Source of the DNA: Brucella pecoris
Lineage (GTDB): Bacteria > Pseudomonadota > Alphaproteobacteria > Rhizobiales > Rhizobiaceae
Assembly (NCBI RefSeq): GCF_006376675.1
Contig: NZ_VEWK01000004.1
Location: 397,968 to 461,967, forward strand
DNA: 64,000 nt
Direction of reading: 5' to 3'
Positions 8,645 to 16,969 of this stretch are shown one piece after another (within the stretch, counting starts at the first letter, position 1; the number at the start of each line of letters is the position of its first letter). Under the pieces are notes generated by a model. That model saw nothing but the letters and a program-made list of their open reading frames with translations, had not been told where the DNA came from and did not search any database. The translations under genes and the position numbers were made by a program.

Positions 8645-11190
8645 GTGCAACAAAGTCGTTCTCGCTTGCTCTCCGCTTTGCGCTGCGTGAAATGCGCGGC
8701 GGCCTGTCCGGCTTCTATATTTTCCTCGCCTGTATCGCGCTTGGCGTTGCCGCCATCGGTGGCGTCAATTCAGTGGCGCGGTCGGTCAGCACCGGCATCG
8801 CTTCGGAAGGTCAGAGCATTCTCGGCGGCGATGTCAGCTTTGCGCTCAATCAGCGCGAAGCCACAGTGGAAGAGCGCGCCTTCATCGAAAAGCAGGGCAG
8901 AATGGCCGAGAGCGCCACGATGCGCTCCATGGCGCGTATGCCCGATGGCTCCGACCAGTCGCTGGTCGAGGTGAAGGCGGTCGATGCCGCCTATCCGCTC
9001 TATGGTCAGTTGAAGGTTGAGCCGCAGCAATCTCTGGCCGATATGACCGGCGACAAGGACGGCATCTATGGCGCCGCCGTCAGCCAGGATTTTCTCAATC
9101 GTATGGACTTGTCGCTGGGCGCAAAGGTGCTGCTCGGCTCGCAGACGTTTGAATTGCGCGGCCTGATCGAGAGCGAACCGGACCTGCTTTCGTCGGGTTT
9201 CAATTTTGCGCCGCGCTTTCTGGTTTCACTCGATGGCCTTCGTGCTTCCGGCCTCATCCAGCCCGGTAGTCTTGTCGATCATATCTACAAGGTTGCCTTG
9301 CCGAATGGTGCGCCGGATGCAGCAATTGCCGACGTCAGGCGGCAGGCTGCCGCTGATTTCCCCGATGCAGGCTGGAACATTCGCTCCCGCGCCAATGCCG
9401 CGCCAGCGCTGAGCGCCAATATCGAACGCTTCTCGCAATTCCTGACGCTGGTCGGCCTGACAGCACTGATCGTCGGCGGTGTCGGCGTCGCCAATGCGGT
9501 GCGCGCCTATCTCGATGGCAAGCGCGGCGTGATCGCCACCTTCAAGTCGCTCGGCGCGCCCGCGCGCTTCGCGGTGCTGGTGTACCTCACGCAGATCATG
9601 GTGATCGGCCTGATCGGCATTGTTCTCGGGCTGATACTGGCGGCAATCATTCCCTTTGCAGCCGCAATGGCGCTCGCCAATTATCTGCCGGTTGTCGGTG
9701 GCGGCGGTTTCTTTCCCGGCGCGCTGGCGCTTGCCGCCGTCTTCGGCCTCATCACCACGCTTGCCTTTGCGATCATTCCGCTCGGTCGTGCCCGCGATAT
9801 TCCCGCGACGGCGCTTTTCCGCGAACAGGGTTTCGAGCAGCGCGGTCTGCCGCCGCTGCTTTATCTCGGCCTTGCGGTTTTGCTGATTGCTGCACTCGCC
9901 GGGCTGGCGCTTTACGTGGCCTATGACCGGCGCATTGCGGCGATCTTCATCGTTTCGGCCATCGCGGCCTTTGGTGTGCTGCGGCTTGTCGCCGATGGCA
10001 TACGCTGGCTTGCCCGCCGGGTTCCGCGCGTGCGTTCGACAGCGCTTCGGCTTGCGGTCGGCAACATCCATCGGCCCGGCGCGCTCACGCCTTCGGTGGT
10101 GCTTTCGCTGGGCCTCGGCCTGACGCTGATGGTGGCAATCGCGCTGATCGACGGCAATCTGCGCCGCCAGGTCACGGAAAATATTCCGGCGCAGGCCCCC
10201 GATTTCTTCTTCGTCGATATACAAAACCGCGACATCGGCGATTTTAGCAAGCTTGTGAGCGGCATCGTGCCCGACGGCAAGCTTACTTCGGGTCCGATGC
10301 TGCGCGGGCGCATCGTTGCCTTCAATGGCACCAATGTGCGCGACATGACCATCCCGCCGGAAGCAGCCTGGGTGCTGCGCGGCGACCGCGGCATAACCTT
10401 TGCCGACAAGGTGCCGGATAACTCGACGCTGAGCGAGGGCGAATGGTGGCCTACCGATTATAGCGGCGAACCGCTGGTATCCTTCGCGGAGCGCGAGGGC
10501 AAGGAACTGGGCCTCAAGCTCGGCGATACGGTGACGGTCAACGTGCTCGGCCGCAACATCACCGCGAAGATCGCAAGTTTCCGTCAGGTTCAGTGGGAAA
10601 CGCTTGCGATGAACTTCGTTATGGTGTTTTCGCCCAATACCTTTGCCGGTGCGCCTGCGACGTGGCTGGCGACACTCACCATTCCCGACAGCCAGAAGAA
10701 CCTTGCGCCTGATGTGCTGCGGCAGGTCACCAAGACATGGCCCGCCGTCACCACCGTCAGTGTGACCGATGCGCTGAATGTCGCCAACGATCTGATCAGC
10801 CAGCTTGCCACCGCCATTCGTGCTGCGGCCTCAATCGCTCTGGCGGCATCGGTTCTGGTGCTGGGCGGGGCGCTCGCAGCCGGTAACCGCGCCCGTGTTC
10901 ACGATGCGGTGGTGCTGAAGACGCTGGGTGCGACGCGCGGCACGCTGATTACGGCCTATGTGCTTGAATATATGCTGCTTGGGCTTGCGACTGCGCTCTT
11001 TGCACTCGTCGCGGGCAGTGTGGCGGGCTGGTATGTCGTGGTGGAAATCATGAAGCTGAAAGCAAGCTTCCTGCCCGATGTCGCGCTGATGACTGTTGCC
11101 ATAGCGCTCGTGCTGACCGTCGGTTTTGGCCTGGCAGGGACATGGCGCGTTCTCGGCCAGAAGCCTGCCCAAGTGTTGAGAACGATATGA
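8641..11190 (+). CDS. FtsX-type ABC permease, YbbP-like
   Basis: An 849-residue inner-membrane protein. One N-terminal helix (about residues 20-42) precedes a large extracytoplasmic region. A first FtsX domain with helices near residues 265-380 follows, then further helices at 405-455 and 480-500, a second periplasmic region, and a final FtsX domain near 720-835. This two-FtsX layout with ~10 helices is that of YbbP. It overlaps the ATPase gene by four bases (ATGA). It likely forms an exporter or mechanotransmitter with that ATPase. Confidence 0.92.
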   Translation: MSATKSFSLALRFALREMRGGLSGFYIFLACIALGVAAIGGVNSVARSVSTGIASEGQSILGGDVSFALNQREATVEERAFIEKQGRMAESATMRSMARMPDGSDQSLVEVKAVDAAYPLYGQLKVEPQQSLADMTGDKDGIYGAAVSQDFLNRMDLSLGAKVLLGSQTFELRGLIESEPDLLSSGFNFAPRFLVSLDGLRASGLIQPGSLVDHIYKVALPNGAPDAAIADVRRQAAADFPDAGWNIRSRANAAPALSANIERFSQFLTLVGLTALIVGGVGVANAVRAYLDGKRGVIATFKSLGAPARFAVLVYLTQIMVIGLIGIVLGLILAAIIPFAAAMALANYLPVVGGGGFFPGALALAAVFGLITTLAFAIIPLGRARDIPATALFREQGFEQRGLPPLLYLGLAVLLIAALAGLALYVAYDRRIAAIFIVSAIAAFGVLRLVADGIRWLARRVPRVRSTALRLAVGNIHRPGALTPSVVLSLGLGLTLMVAIALIDGNLRRQVTENIPAQAPDFFFVDIQNRDIGDFSKLVSGIVPDGKLTSGPMLRGRIVAFNGTNVRDMTIPPEAAWVLRGDRGITFADKVPDNSTLSEGEWWPTDYSGEPLVSFAEREGKELGLKLGDTVTVNVLGRNITAKIASFRQVQWETLAMNFVMVFSPNTFAGAPATWLATLTIPDSQKNLAPDVLRQVTKTWPAVTTVSVTDALNVANDLISQLATAIRAAASIALAASVLVLGGALAAGNRARVHDAVVLKTLGATRGTLITAYVLEYMLLGLATALFALVAGSVAGWYVVVEIMKLKASFLPDVALMTVAIALVLTVGFGLAGTWRVLGQKPAQVLRTI

Positions 11191-11290
11191 AGCATTTTTA
11201 ATGTGAGGCTTAACCCTTTGGATCGCATGGGTAATGTGTTTTAGAATACAATTCCGCGCATCACGTTTTTTTACAGGTGGTACTTGTACG

Positions 11291-11412
11291 CGAAGGCCGA
11301 AATCCCCATAATGTCAGGCAGGCATGCTGGGGTCCCGCCAGCGGCGCCTGGCGGCGGCTCGGCCTTTTGAGCGCCCCGACACCGGACGGGACATGGCAAG
11401 AGGATTTAAGTC
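11291..11412 (+). ncRNA. Structured leader before the Bax-inhibitor gene, probable ybhL RNA motif
   Basis: The 222-bp spacer before the BI-1 gene contains a compact folded region. An outer stem AAGGCCGA (11293-11300) pairs with TCGGCCTT (11359-11366). Within it CCCCA pairs with TGGGG, and CCGCCAG pairs with CTGGCGG. A second small hairpin follows at 11373-11391. An RNA motif named ybhL has been described upstream of this same gene family in Rhizobiales. The assignment rests on position and fold from memory, not a covariance search. Confidence 0.6.
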
Positions 11413-12195
11413 ATGGCTGACTTTCGCAATATTCAGGCGCAGCAGAGGCCGGTAGGCGGCGCTCGTGCTGATGCAGGCATCGATCAGGGCCTGCGCAGCT
11501 ATATGCTCGGCGTTTATAACATGATGGCTATCGGCTTGGCCGTTACCGGCCTTGCCGCATTTGCCGTTGCAGCACTCGCAACGACCACGGACCCGTCCGC
11601 AGCCGTCGCGCAGCTTGCTAACGGCAAGATGCTCACCGGTCTCGGTGTGGCGCTCTACACGTCCCCGCTTCGCTGGGTTGTGATGCTTGCGCCGCTCGCG
11701 GCAGTGTTCTTCCTGAGCTTCCGCATCGAGCGTCTTTCGGTCTCGACCGCTAACGCCGTCTTCTGGGGCTATGCAGCTCTCGTCGGCCTGTCGCTGTCGT
11801 CGATCTTCCTGGTCTTCACCGGCCAGAGCATCGTCCGCACCTTCTTCGTGACGGCTGCCTCCTTCGGTGCGCTGTCGCTCTACGGTTACACGACCAAGCG
11901 CGACCTGTCCGCCATGGGCTCGTTCCTGATGATGGGTCTGTTCGGCCTCATCATCGCATCGGTCGTCAACATCTTCCTCGGTTCCACCGCGCTGCAGTTC
12001 GCGATCTCGGTGATCGGCGTTCTGATCTTCGCAGGCCTCACCGCCTACGACACGCAGTCGATCAAGGAAATGTACTACGAAGGCGATTCTTCGGATACGC
12101 ATGGTCGCAAGGTCGTCATGGGCGCGCTGCGTCTCTACCTCGACTTCATCAACATGTTCATGTTCCTGCTGCAGTTCATGGGTAATCGCGACTAA
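11413..12195 (+). CDS. Bax inhibitor-1/YccA family membrane protein (YbhL-like)
   Basis: A 260-residue protein with seven hydrophobic segments and the BI-1 ending: FAGLTAYDTQSIKEMYYEGD, where the Tyr-Asp-Thr-Gln segment is the family signature, then a last helix. Homologues are calcium-leak or stress-related membrane proteins; the bacterial role is not settled. It is preceded by a structured RNA leader and followed after 21 bp by a strong terminator, so it is a single-gene unit. Confidence 0.92.
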   Translation: MADFRNIQAQQRPVGGARADAGIDQGLRSYMLGVYNMMAIGLAVTGLAAFAVAALATTTDPSAAVAQLANGKMLTGLGVALYTSPLRWVVMLAPLAAVFFLSFRIERLSVSTANAVFWGYAALVGLSLSSIFLVFTGQSIVRTFFVTAASFGALSLYGYTTKRDLSAMGSFLMMGLFGLIIASVVNIFLGSTALQFAISVIGVLIFAGLTAYDTQSIKEMYYEGDSSDTHGRKVVMGALRLYLDFINMFMFLLQFMGNRD

Positions 12196-12216
12196 TTGGC
12201 AGAAGAGCGACTGAAT

Positions 12217-12250
12217 AAAAGGGCAGCGGAAACGCTGCCCTTTTTGCTTT
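12217..12250 (+). terminator. Intrinsic terminator of the BI-1 gene
   Basis: A perfect 9-bp stem, GGGCAGCG(G)AAA(C)GCTGCCC, is flanked by AAAA on the left and followed by TTTTTGCTTTT on the right. Confidence 0.88.
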
Positions 12251-12313
12251 TGTCCATATGATTGCTGATGCATGGTAGAAGCCTCATCAAAACACTTTAC
12301 TCCGGTTCCTCCC

Positions 12314-12853
12314 ATGCCCGTCATTCGTGATTTTCAGCCTGCCGATATCGAAACGATCACCGCAATCTATACGGAAGCCGTTCTGACCGGCGCCGGCTCC
12401 TATGAGATCGAGCCGCCGACAATGGACGAAATGGTGAAGCGTTTTGAAGCATTCGTGGAACAGGGCTTTCCGATCCTCGTCGCGGAGGAGGACGGCAGGG
12501 TTCTGGGCTATGCCTATGCGAGTTATTTCCGCGTCAGGCCTGCCTATCGCTGGCTTGCGGAGGATTCGATCTATATCGCTCCGGATGCGAAGGGAAAGGG
12601 CATCGGCAAGCTCCTCTTGCGCGAACTTATCGAGCGCATTTCCGCATTGGGGTTCCGGCAATTGCTGGCGATGATCGGCGACGGCGAACACAATATCGGT
12701 TCGGTCAAGCTGCATGAGAGCCTTGGCTTCACCCATTGTGGACGCATCGAAGGCTCCGGCTTCAAGCACGGACGCTGGCTCGACACAGTACTGATGCAAT
12801 TGCCACTCAACGGTGGCCGCTCAATAGAGCCGGGAACGCCACCGCTTTCATGA
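12314..12853 (+). CDS. GNAT N-acetyltransferase, phosphinothricin-acetyltransferase-like
   Basis: A 179-residue acetyltransferase. The GNAT core contains SIYIAPDAKGKGIGKLLL, the acetyl-CoA pyrophosphate loop, at about residues 86-103, followed by NIGSVKLHESLGF. The order and the YRWLAEDSIYI and HGRWLDTVLMQ segments match the Pat/Bar-type subfamily, which acetylates phosphinothricin or methionine sulfone-like amino acids; the real substrate is unknown. An upstream ATG at 12272 is in frame. The last 19 codons exist again in diverged form at 14886-14945 (see the direct repeat). Confidence 0.9.
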   Translation: MPVIRDFQPADIETITAIYTEAVLTGAGSYEIEPPTMDEMVKRFEAFVEQGFPILVAEEDGRVLGYAYASYFRVRPAYRWLAEDSIYIAPDAKGKGIGKLLLRELIERISALGFRQLLAMIGDGEHNIGSVKLHESLGFTHCGRIEGSGFKHGRWLDTVLMQLPLNGGRSIEPGTPPLS

Positions 12854-13040
12854 TCCTGTTAGAGTGCATCCCGAAAAGTGTGAAACGGTTTTCGGGATGC
12901 ACGGTTCAAAACAAACATTTAGAGCGCCGATCTGATTCAATCAGATCGCAACGCGCTCTAATCGCTGCAGCGAAGGATCAGCTTTCCACGAGTTTGAGGC
13001 TCTTGTCGAACACGCGCCACACGCGCTCCAGCTCGTGGCC
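12791..13040. repeat. Left direct repeat of the O-antigen ligase-like island
   Basis: This copy holds the last codons of the GNAT gene, a palindromic element (12851-12960), and the last ~65 bp of a DUF2794 gene. The right copy at 14884-15034 has the same order without the palindromic element. The GNAT part differs at roughly 12 of 60 bases between copies, while the DUF2794 part differs at only about 2 of 65. Similarity stops abruptly at 13040, after GCTCGTGGCC. Confidence 0.85.
12851..12960. repeat. Palindromic intergenic repeat (Bru-RS/ORIP-like), copy A
   Basis: The left module is TGCATCCCGAAAAGTG plus a mirrored CGGTTTTCGGGATGCA arm. The right module AGAGCGCCGATCTGATTCAA folds on TCAGATCG and GCGCTCT. 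An A-rich linker joins them. The same design recurs at six other places in the window. It interrupts the left direct repeat and is absent from the right one. Confidence 0.85.
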
Positions 13041-13340
13041 ATCAACATGCGGCCAACGGTCAAAAAAGACGAGCGATCCGGTTGCATGGGGCGTTCGCGC
13101 GGCTGCCTGACAACCAAACCCATGCGCTTGTCATTGCGGATGGTCGCTCTATGCCGAATCGCCCGAATGTCCCTGCCGTCATTTCCCGGCTCTATAAGCA
13201 ACGGAATGCCGCTGAGAGGCTTTTCAATAAACTCAAACACTTTCGCGCCGTGGCAGCCCGATACGAGAAACGTGATGACAATTTCCTCACATCAATTCGA
13301 ATTTGGCTACGATCTTATGAGTCAACCGCCAAGATAATCT
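13041..13340 (+). pseudogene. Remnant of an IS5-family (IS427-like) transposase
   Basis: Pieces of a DDE transposase can be read in shifting frames. GRSRGCLTTK (13091-13120) matches the GRSRGGLTTK motif of IS5-type enzymes. After a frameshift comes HALVIADGRSM, then an internal deletion, then YKQRNAAERLFNKLKHFRAV (13193 on) and ARYEKRDDNFLTSIRIW and SYESTAK, the usual C-terminal end with the catalytic Glu in AERLFN. No full element or inverted repeats were found. The following 150 bp (13341-13491) are AT-rich and hold no gene other than the promoter region of the next one. Confidence 0.75.
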
Positions 13341-13491
13341 TTCTCGCGCAGGGATCACTACGGAGTCATTGCACAAGTCTGTCTGAATATAATAAATTTG
13401 AAAGTACTTATAGAATAGATGATCGTATTTACATTATTAACCTCATCCTATATTCATGGTACGGGTATCGTGGGGGTGTATATATTAGAAA

Positions 13492-14907
13492 ATGAGAATA
13501 TCAAAAAACAATTCTCCGTGGTTATCTATGTTTTTTGTTGCCGCGATATTTTTGGGTGATGTTTGGCTGGTCAAGATCACATTGCCGTTGAGTATGCTCA
13601 TACTGCCGTTCATTCTATTCGATAGATCACAGCTCGGTTTCAAGCCTTTTCCAACGGCTGCAATACCGCTTTTATGCTTCGGGGCAATGATGGTGCTGCA
13701 GTGTGCTGTCTATCGCAACAACCCGGCATTCCGTCCCAGATCCGACATGGCAATATGGATGCCGCTGGTATATGCAGGCACAGCCATAATAGCGCTCCGC
13801 AATACCAAGATAACGGAAACCTCTTTGCTGCGTGCAATGTATTCAGGCGGTATGATTACCTCAATTATCATGCTCGGGATGATCAGTTTTGCACCAAGCA
13901 ATCTGTTTCTTGTGCCAGGACAAAATGCAGCGCAAGTAGAGACAAGCTATGCGGAGTCCCTTAAAAAATCTCCGTCCCCGCAGGTTGTTGTGCAGGCTCA
14001 ACCTCCACGGGCAGCGTCAAAGTCTGAATCTTCGCAGACGGCTGCGGATTCAACCGCGCTGACGAGCGTTTCTCAAGATGCGGCAATTGGTACTGCCGAA
14101 GATGACAACTTAACATCTGTAATCATCGAGGAGAAACCTGTAGCCCTTGCGGGCAGAGAAGAATTTTCTTCCGGAGCGGTCGATAAAGCATTCTACGACA
14201 TTAAGAACAAATCCAAAAATTTTCTCGGGCAATCGAACTATATTGCCGTTTTTCTTGTCTTTCTATTTTCAGTTTCTCTTTTTTCCGGTTCTCCATTCAT
14301 CGCCGGCTTTTTCGCGATTCTTACCATCATAACGCTTTCACGATTTGGAATGGTTTTTTTGCTTACAGTGACGGCGGTATATTTTTTACGGGCAGGGGTG
14401 AACCCCGTGATAGGAATTGCCACCGCAGGAGCCGCTATTTGCATTGGGATAATTGCGTTGTTCGTTTGGGGAGATTTACTGCCCCCTATACCCGGTACGG
14501 CATCAATGGCATCTCGAATCCAATACTGGCAGAGTGGGGTCGATGCACTTGGATTGCATACAATTATTGGAGCCCCCCGTTCCGTATCGCTCGTGGCGCT
14601 GGACCACAACATCACTTGGAATCCACATAATTCGGTTCTATGGATCGCGGTCAACTTCGGAATTATCGGCATTGCAGCTTATGTAGTGTACATTTGGATT
14701 ATTATGAGAGAGCTTGGAAGCCGCGCTCGCCACTCCGAGATATGGATGGGAATTCTCATAGGTGTTGCGACAATTTTGATTTGGAGCCTCCTGGAGGCAA
14801 TCATACTCACACCAGCTTTCGAGATACTTCTGGCCACACTGTACGTCTTGGCACATTCATCGCGAACGCTGGTTGAACACCGTTCCGATGCAATTGCCGC
14901 TCAATAG
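13492..14907 (+). CDS. O-antigen ligase/polymerase-like (WaaL/Wzy-type) membrane protein, probably acquired
   Basis: A 471-residue inner-membrane protein with about ten hydrophobic segments. A hydrophilic Ser/Gln/Ala-rich loop of roughly 85 residues (about 145-235) sits between them. The segment WNPHNSVLWIAVNFGIIGI near residue 373 is the HN-containing motif typical of O-antigen ligase family (PF04932-type) proteins, which join or polymerise surface glycans. Base composition is much more AT-rich than its neighbours, and no glycan genes lie nearby. The final residues DAIAAQ are read from the right direct repeat, so the gene was truncated or extended at the junction. Ligase versus polymerase cannot be told apart here. 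Confidence 0.72.
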   Translation: MRISKNNSPWLSMFFVAAIFLGDVWLVKITLPLSMLILPFILFDRSQLGFKPFPTAAIPLLCFGAMMVLQCAVYRNNPAFRPRSDMAIWMPLVYAGTAIIALRNTKITETSLLRAMYSGGMITSIIMLGMISFAPSNLFLVPGQNAAQVETSYAESLKKSPSPQVVVQAQPPRAASKSESSQTAADSTALTSVSQDAAIGTAEDDNLTSVIIEEKPVALAGREEFSSGAVDKAFYDIKNKSKNFLGQSNYIAVFLVFLFSVSLFSGSPFIAGFFAILTIITLSRFGMVFLLTVTAVYFLRAGVNPVIGIATAGAAICIGIIALFVWGDLLPPIPGTASMASRIQYWQSGVDALGLHTIIGAPRSVSLVALDHNITWNPHNSVLWIAVNFGIIGIAAYVVYIWIIMRELGSRARHSEIWMGILIGVATILIWSLLEAIILTPAFEILLATLYVLAHSSRTLVEHRSDAIAAQ

Positions 14908-15034
14908 CGGACGTTCGATCGGACCGGGAGTGCCGACGCTTTCATGATCCTGTTGATCGATGCAGGGAGGATCAGCTTTCCACGAGTTTGAGGCTCTTGT
15001 CGAACACGCGCAGCACGCGCTCCAGCTCGTGGCC
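14884..15034. repeat. Right direct repeat of the O-antigen ligase-like island
   Basis: This 150-bp copy begins with GATGCAATTGCCGCTCAA and still encodes, in the GNAT frame, a plausible 19-codon ending, MQLPLNSGRSIGPGVPTLS plus TGA. It then passes directly into the intact DUF2794 gene. It lacks the palindromic repeat of the left copy. Confidence 0.85.
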
Positions 15035-15364
15035 GCGCTTCATGATAAGCCCGCTTGCAGCGATGACCGAATAAGCACCCTGCTTCTGCGCCAGCTTTGG
15101 ATTCTTTTCGATGCGGAAAAGCGGTACCTCACTTGTACGGCGAAAGATGGAAAACACGGCGCGGTCGCTCAGATGGTCGATGGCGTAATCGCGCCACACG
15201 CCGGAAGAGACCATGCGGCCGTAGATATTCAGGATTTTGCCGAGTTCATGCCGGTTGAAACTGATGGGAGCGGGTCGCGCATGGTCGAGAGGAACGACCT
15301 TTGGCGAAGCAGACGAGGGGGAAGGGGATGACAAATCCTCATTCGCTGCGCTTGACGTATCCAT
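14972..15364 (-). CDS. DUF2794 family protein
   Basis: A 130-residue soluble protein of unknown function, conserved in alphaproteobacteria. Recognisable features are ISFNRHELGKILNIYGRMV, the central WRDYAIDHLSDRAVFSIFRR and the ending GHELERVLRVFDKSLKLVES. The ATG at 15364 (MDTSSAANEDL) gives the family length; the frame stays open upstream to 15487. Its last 65 bp are duplicated at 12976-13040. It was originally convergent with the GNAT gene, from which it is now separated by about 2 kb. Confidence 0.82.
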   Translation of the reverse strand: MDTSSAANEDLSSPSPSSASPKVVPLDHARPAPISFNRHELGKILNIYGRMVSSGVWRDYAIDHLSDRAVFSIFRRTSEVPLFRIEKNPKLAQKQGAYSVIAASGLIMKRGHELERVLRVFDKSLKLVES

Positions 15365-15699
15365 TTCCTTCCTTTCAGCCTTTTGCAGAGCGCAAGCCAA
15401 AACCAGTTCGTGTGCGCTCAAGAACAAATTGCGCGCAACCGGTAGGGATATTCGTCGATGGCGAGGAAGCGAACCCAACCGGCGCATGACAACAGGGTGA
15501 TGCTTTTATGAAGCAATTTCAAGGGGAGCATTCTGCAGGCTGGTTTTGACGGTCAATTATTTTGCGGGAAAAGCCCCAATAAATAGGGATTAGCGGTGGT
15601 GTATTAGCTATTCACGAAAAGAGAATGTCTGTTTGCAATGGTGATTGTCGGCCACATTTTCGCCTTGTCAGCTTCGCATTCCAGCCTGATTATGGCTTC

Positions 15700-15795
15700 A
15701 GCATCTACACGTTGCCTGAGACGGTTCGGTTCGGGTATGTCCGACCCCAAGCCCCCCGCCCAAAGGACTGCCCGAGCCGAACCAACCTTTTCCAG
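15700..15795 (+). ncRNA. Candidate small RNA with a C-rich terminator loop
   Basis: Within the 564-bp gene-free region 15365-15928 a strong hairpin stands at 15723-15783. A 13-bp stem (GGTTCGGTTCGGG with CCCGAGCCGAACC, one G-T pair) is extended by GTCC/GGAC, and the loop is C-rich (15743-15764). AACCTTTT follows on the plus strand. A possible promoter is TTGTCA (15665), 17 bp, GATTAT (15688), predicting a start near 15700. Short open frames here look like chance. No family is identified. Confidence 0.4.
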
Positions 15796-15928
15796 CCTCC
15801 GCTGAACCAAGTTGCAACACTCGCCCAGAAGCCCAGCACGACATCAGCCCAAATGAAAATCTGTTCGATCCGATCGAAACGCATTTTTCGCTGTAAATTG
15901 CAGAAGAGCGACGAGGATCGCAGAAAGC

Positions 15929-16747
15929 TTAGAGGCCGATCGGCTTCTTCTGCTTGAACATAGCTGCACCATGGATGGGCCCGAGCGAATTGTCGTCACG
16001 CGTTTCCTGCAGCACCACCGCACAGCCTGAAACATCCTTACGCTTCAGTTCCGAAGCGGGGATTTCGATCTTCAATGGCTTGCCGTCCCACATGCCGATT
16101 GTATTGGTATCGCGGACAGTGTTGCGATAGGTGACAGCCTCACCGGCATTTTCACCTTCCGTGATGGGAATGGTCACCGAATCGCGGAAATAGAACAGCA
16201 CGACATGCACAGGTGCCTTTGGCTTCTTGCCTGCGCCGATTTCGATGGACAGACGTCCATCATCGAGCTGCGTGATCGAAACCGGCACATCCAGCTTATT
16301 GGCCGCGATCTGCGCCTGAACGGCGCCGCTGTCGCGGCCGTTCACTTCCGCCGTTCCGTTGATGATCGCTTGCGGCGTATAGATCATGCGGGCGTTGAAG
16401 GAGTTGCGATAGGCGTTCTGCCGGTCGGTGTTCTCCTGGGTGGCAAGCGTATCGCGCCAACCCATATAATCCCAGTAATTGACGTGGAACGACAGCGCCA
16501 GAACATTGGGATCGTCGGCATATTTCGCGAAATTCTGGTCAGCCTGGGGGCAGGACTTACAGCCCTGGCTGGTGTAAAGCTCCAGAACCGCAGTTTTCTT
16601 GCCGTTGTCTTGCGCCTTGGCGAGCCCCTGCATGGAGATACAGCCGGTGAAAGCCAGCCCCAGAACGGCACAGATGCTACGCCAGCCGGGTAAATGTTCG
16701 CCGGTAAGCCATGGACCTGTCCCATAGAAAGGGGCGTGGAGTATCAC
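15929..16747 (-). CDS. DUF1223 family secreted thioredoxin-like protein
   Basis: A 272-residue protein with an N-terminal export signal (hydrophobic stretch about residues 22-44, ending GLAKAQ). The mature part begins VLELYTSQGCKSCPQADQ, giving a CxxC pair in a thioredoxin-like position, followed by LSFHVNYWDYMGWRDTLA and the RMIYTPQAIING motif, all typical of DUF1223. The biochemical role is unknown; the CxxC suggests redox activity outside the cytoplasm. The precise start is uncertain because the N-terminus before the signal is long. Confidence 0.85.
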   Translation of the reverse strand: MILHAPFYGTGPWLTGEHLPGWRSICAVLGLAFTGCISMQGLAKAQDNGKKTAVLELYTSQGCKSCPQADQNFAKYADDPNVLALSFHVNYWDYMGWRDTLATQENTDRQNAYRNSFNARMIYTPQAIINGTAEVNGRDSGAVQAQIAANKLDVPVSITQLDDGRLSIEIGAGKKPKAPVHVVLFYFRDSVTIPITEGENAGEAVTYRNTVRDTNTIGMWDGKPLKIEIPASELKRKDVSGCAVVLQETRDDNSLGPIHGAAMFKQKKPIGL

Positions 16748-16914
16748 TTCGTTTCATCCTGCAATAATTGTCGCTGACATCTATTATGTAAGAAGTCCTG
16801 CAATCAATAGGAATTCACGTTGCGGTGAGGCTTGAAGGCAAGTGTGTTTCATTTACTTTATACGAGAAGTAGGCCCTTGAAATGACGTATGGAATGCGAC
16901 CGAACGCTTTCTGT

Positions 16915-16950
16915 AAATAAAAAGCCGCCGGAGAAATCCGGCGGCTTCTG
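16915..16950 (-). terminator. Intrinsic terminator of acnA
   Basis: On the minus strand a perfect 12-bp GC-rich stem, GCCGCCGGA(TTTC)TCCGGCGGC extended by a flanking A-T pair, is followed by TTTTTATTT. It lies 20-50 bp past the acnA stop. Confidence 0.88.
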
Positions 16951-16969
16951 ATTTTTAAACCTGTGCCGA

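Noticed and set aside
12736..13110. Open frame across the GNAT end and palindromic repeat
   Set aside because: It runs through a repeat element and out-of-frame GNAT sequence; not a real gene.
15604..15957. Small open frames in the DUF2794-DUF1223 spacer
   Set aside because: No ribosome-binding site or recognisable protein pattern. The strong hairpin within the region fits an RNA better.
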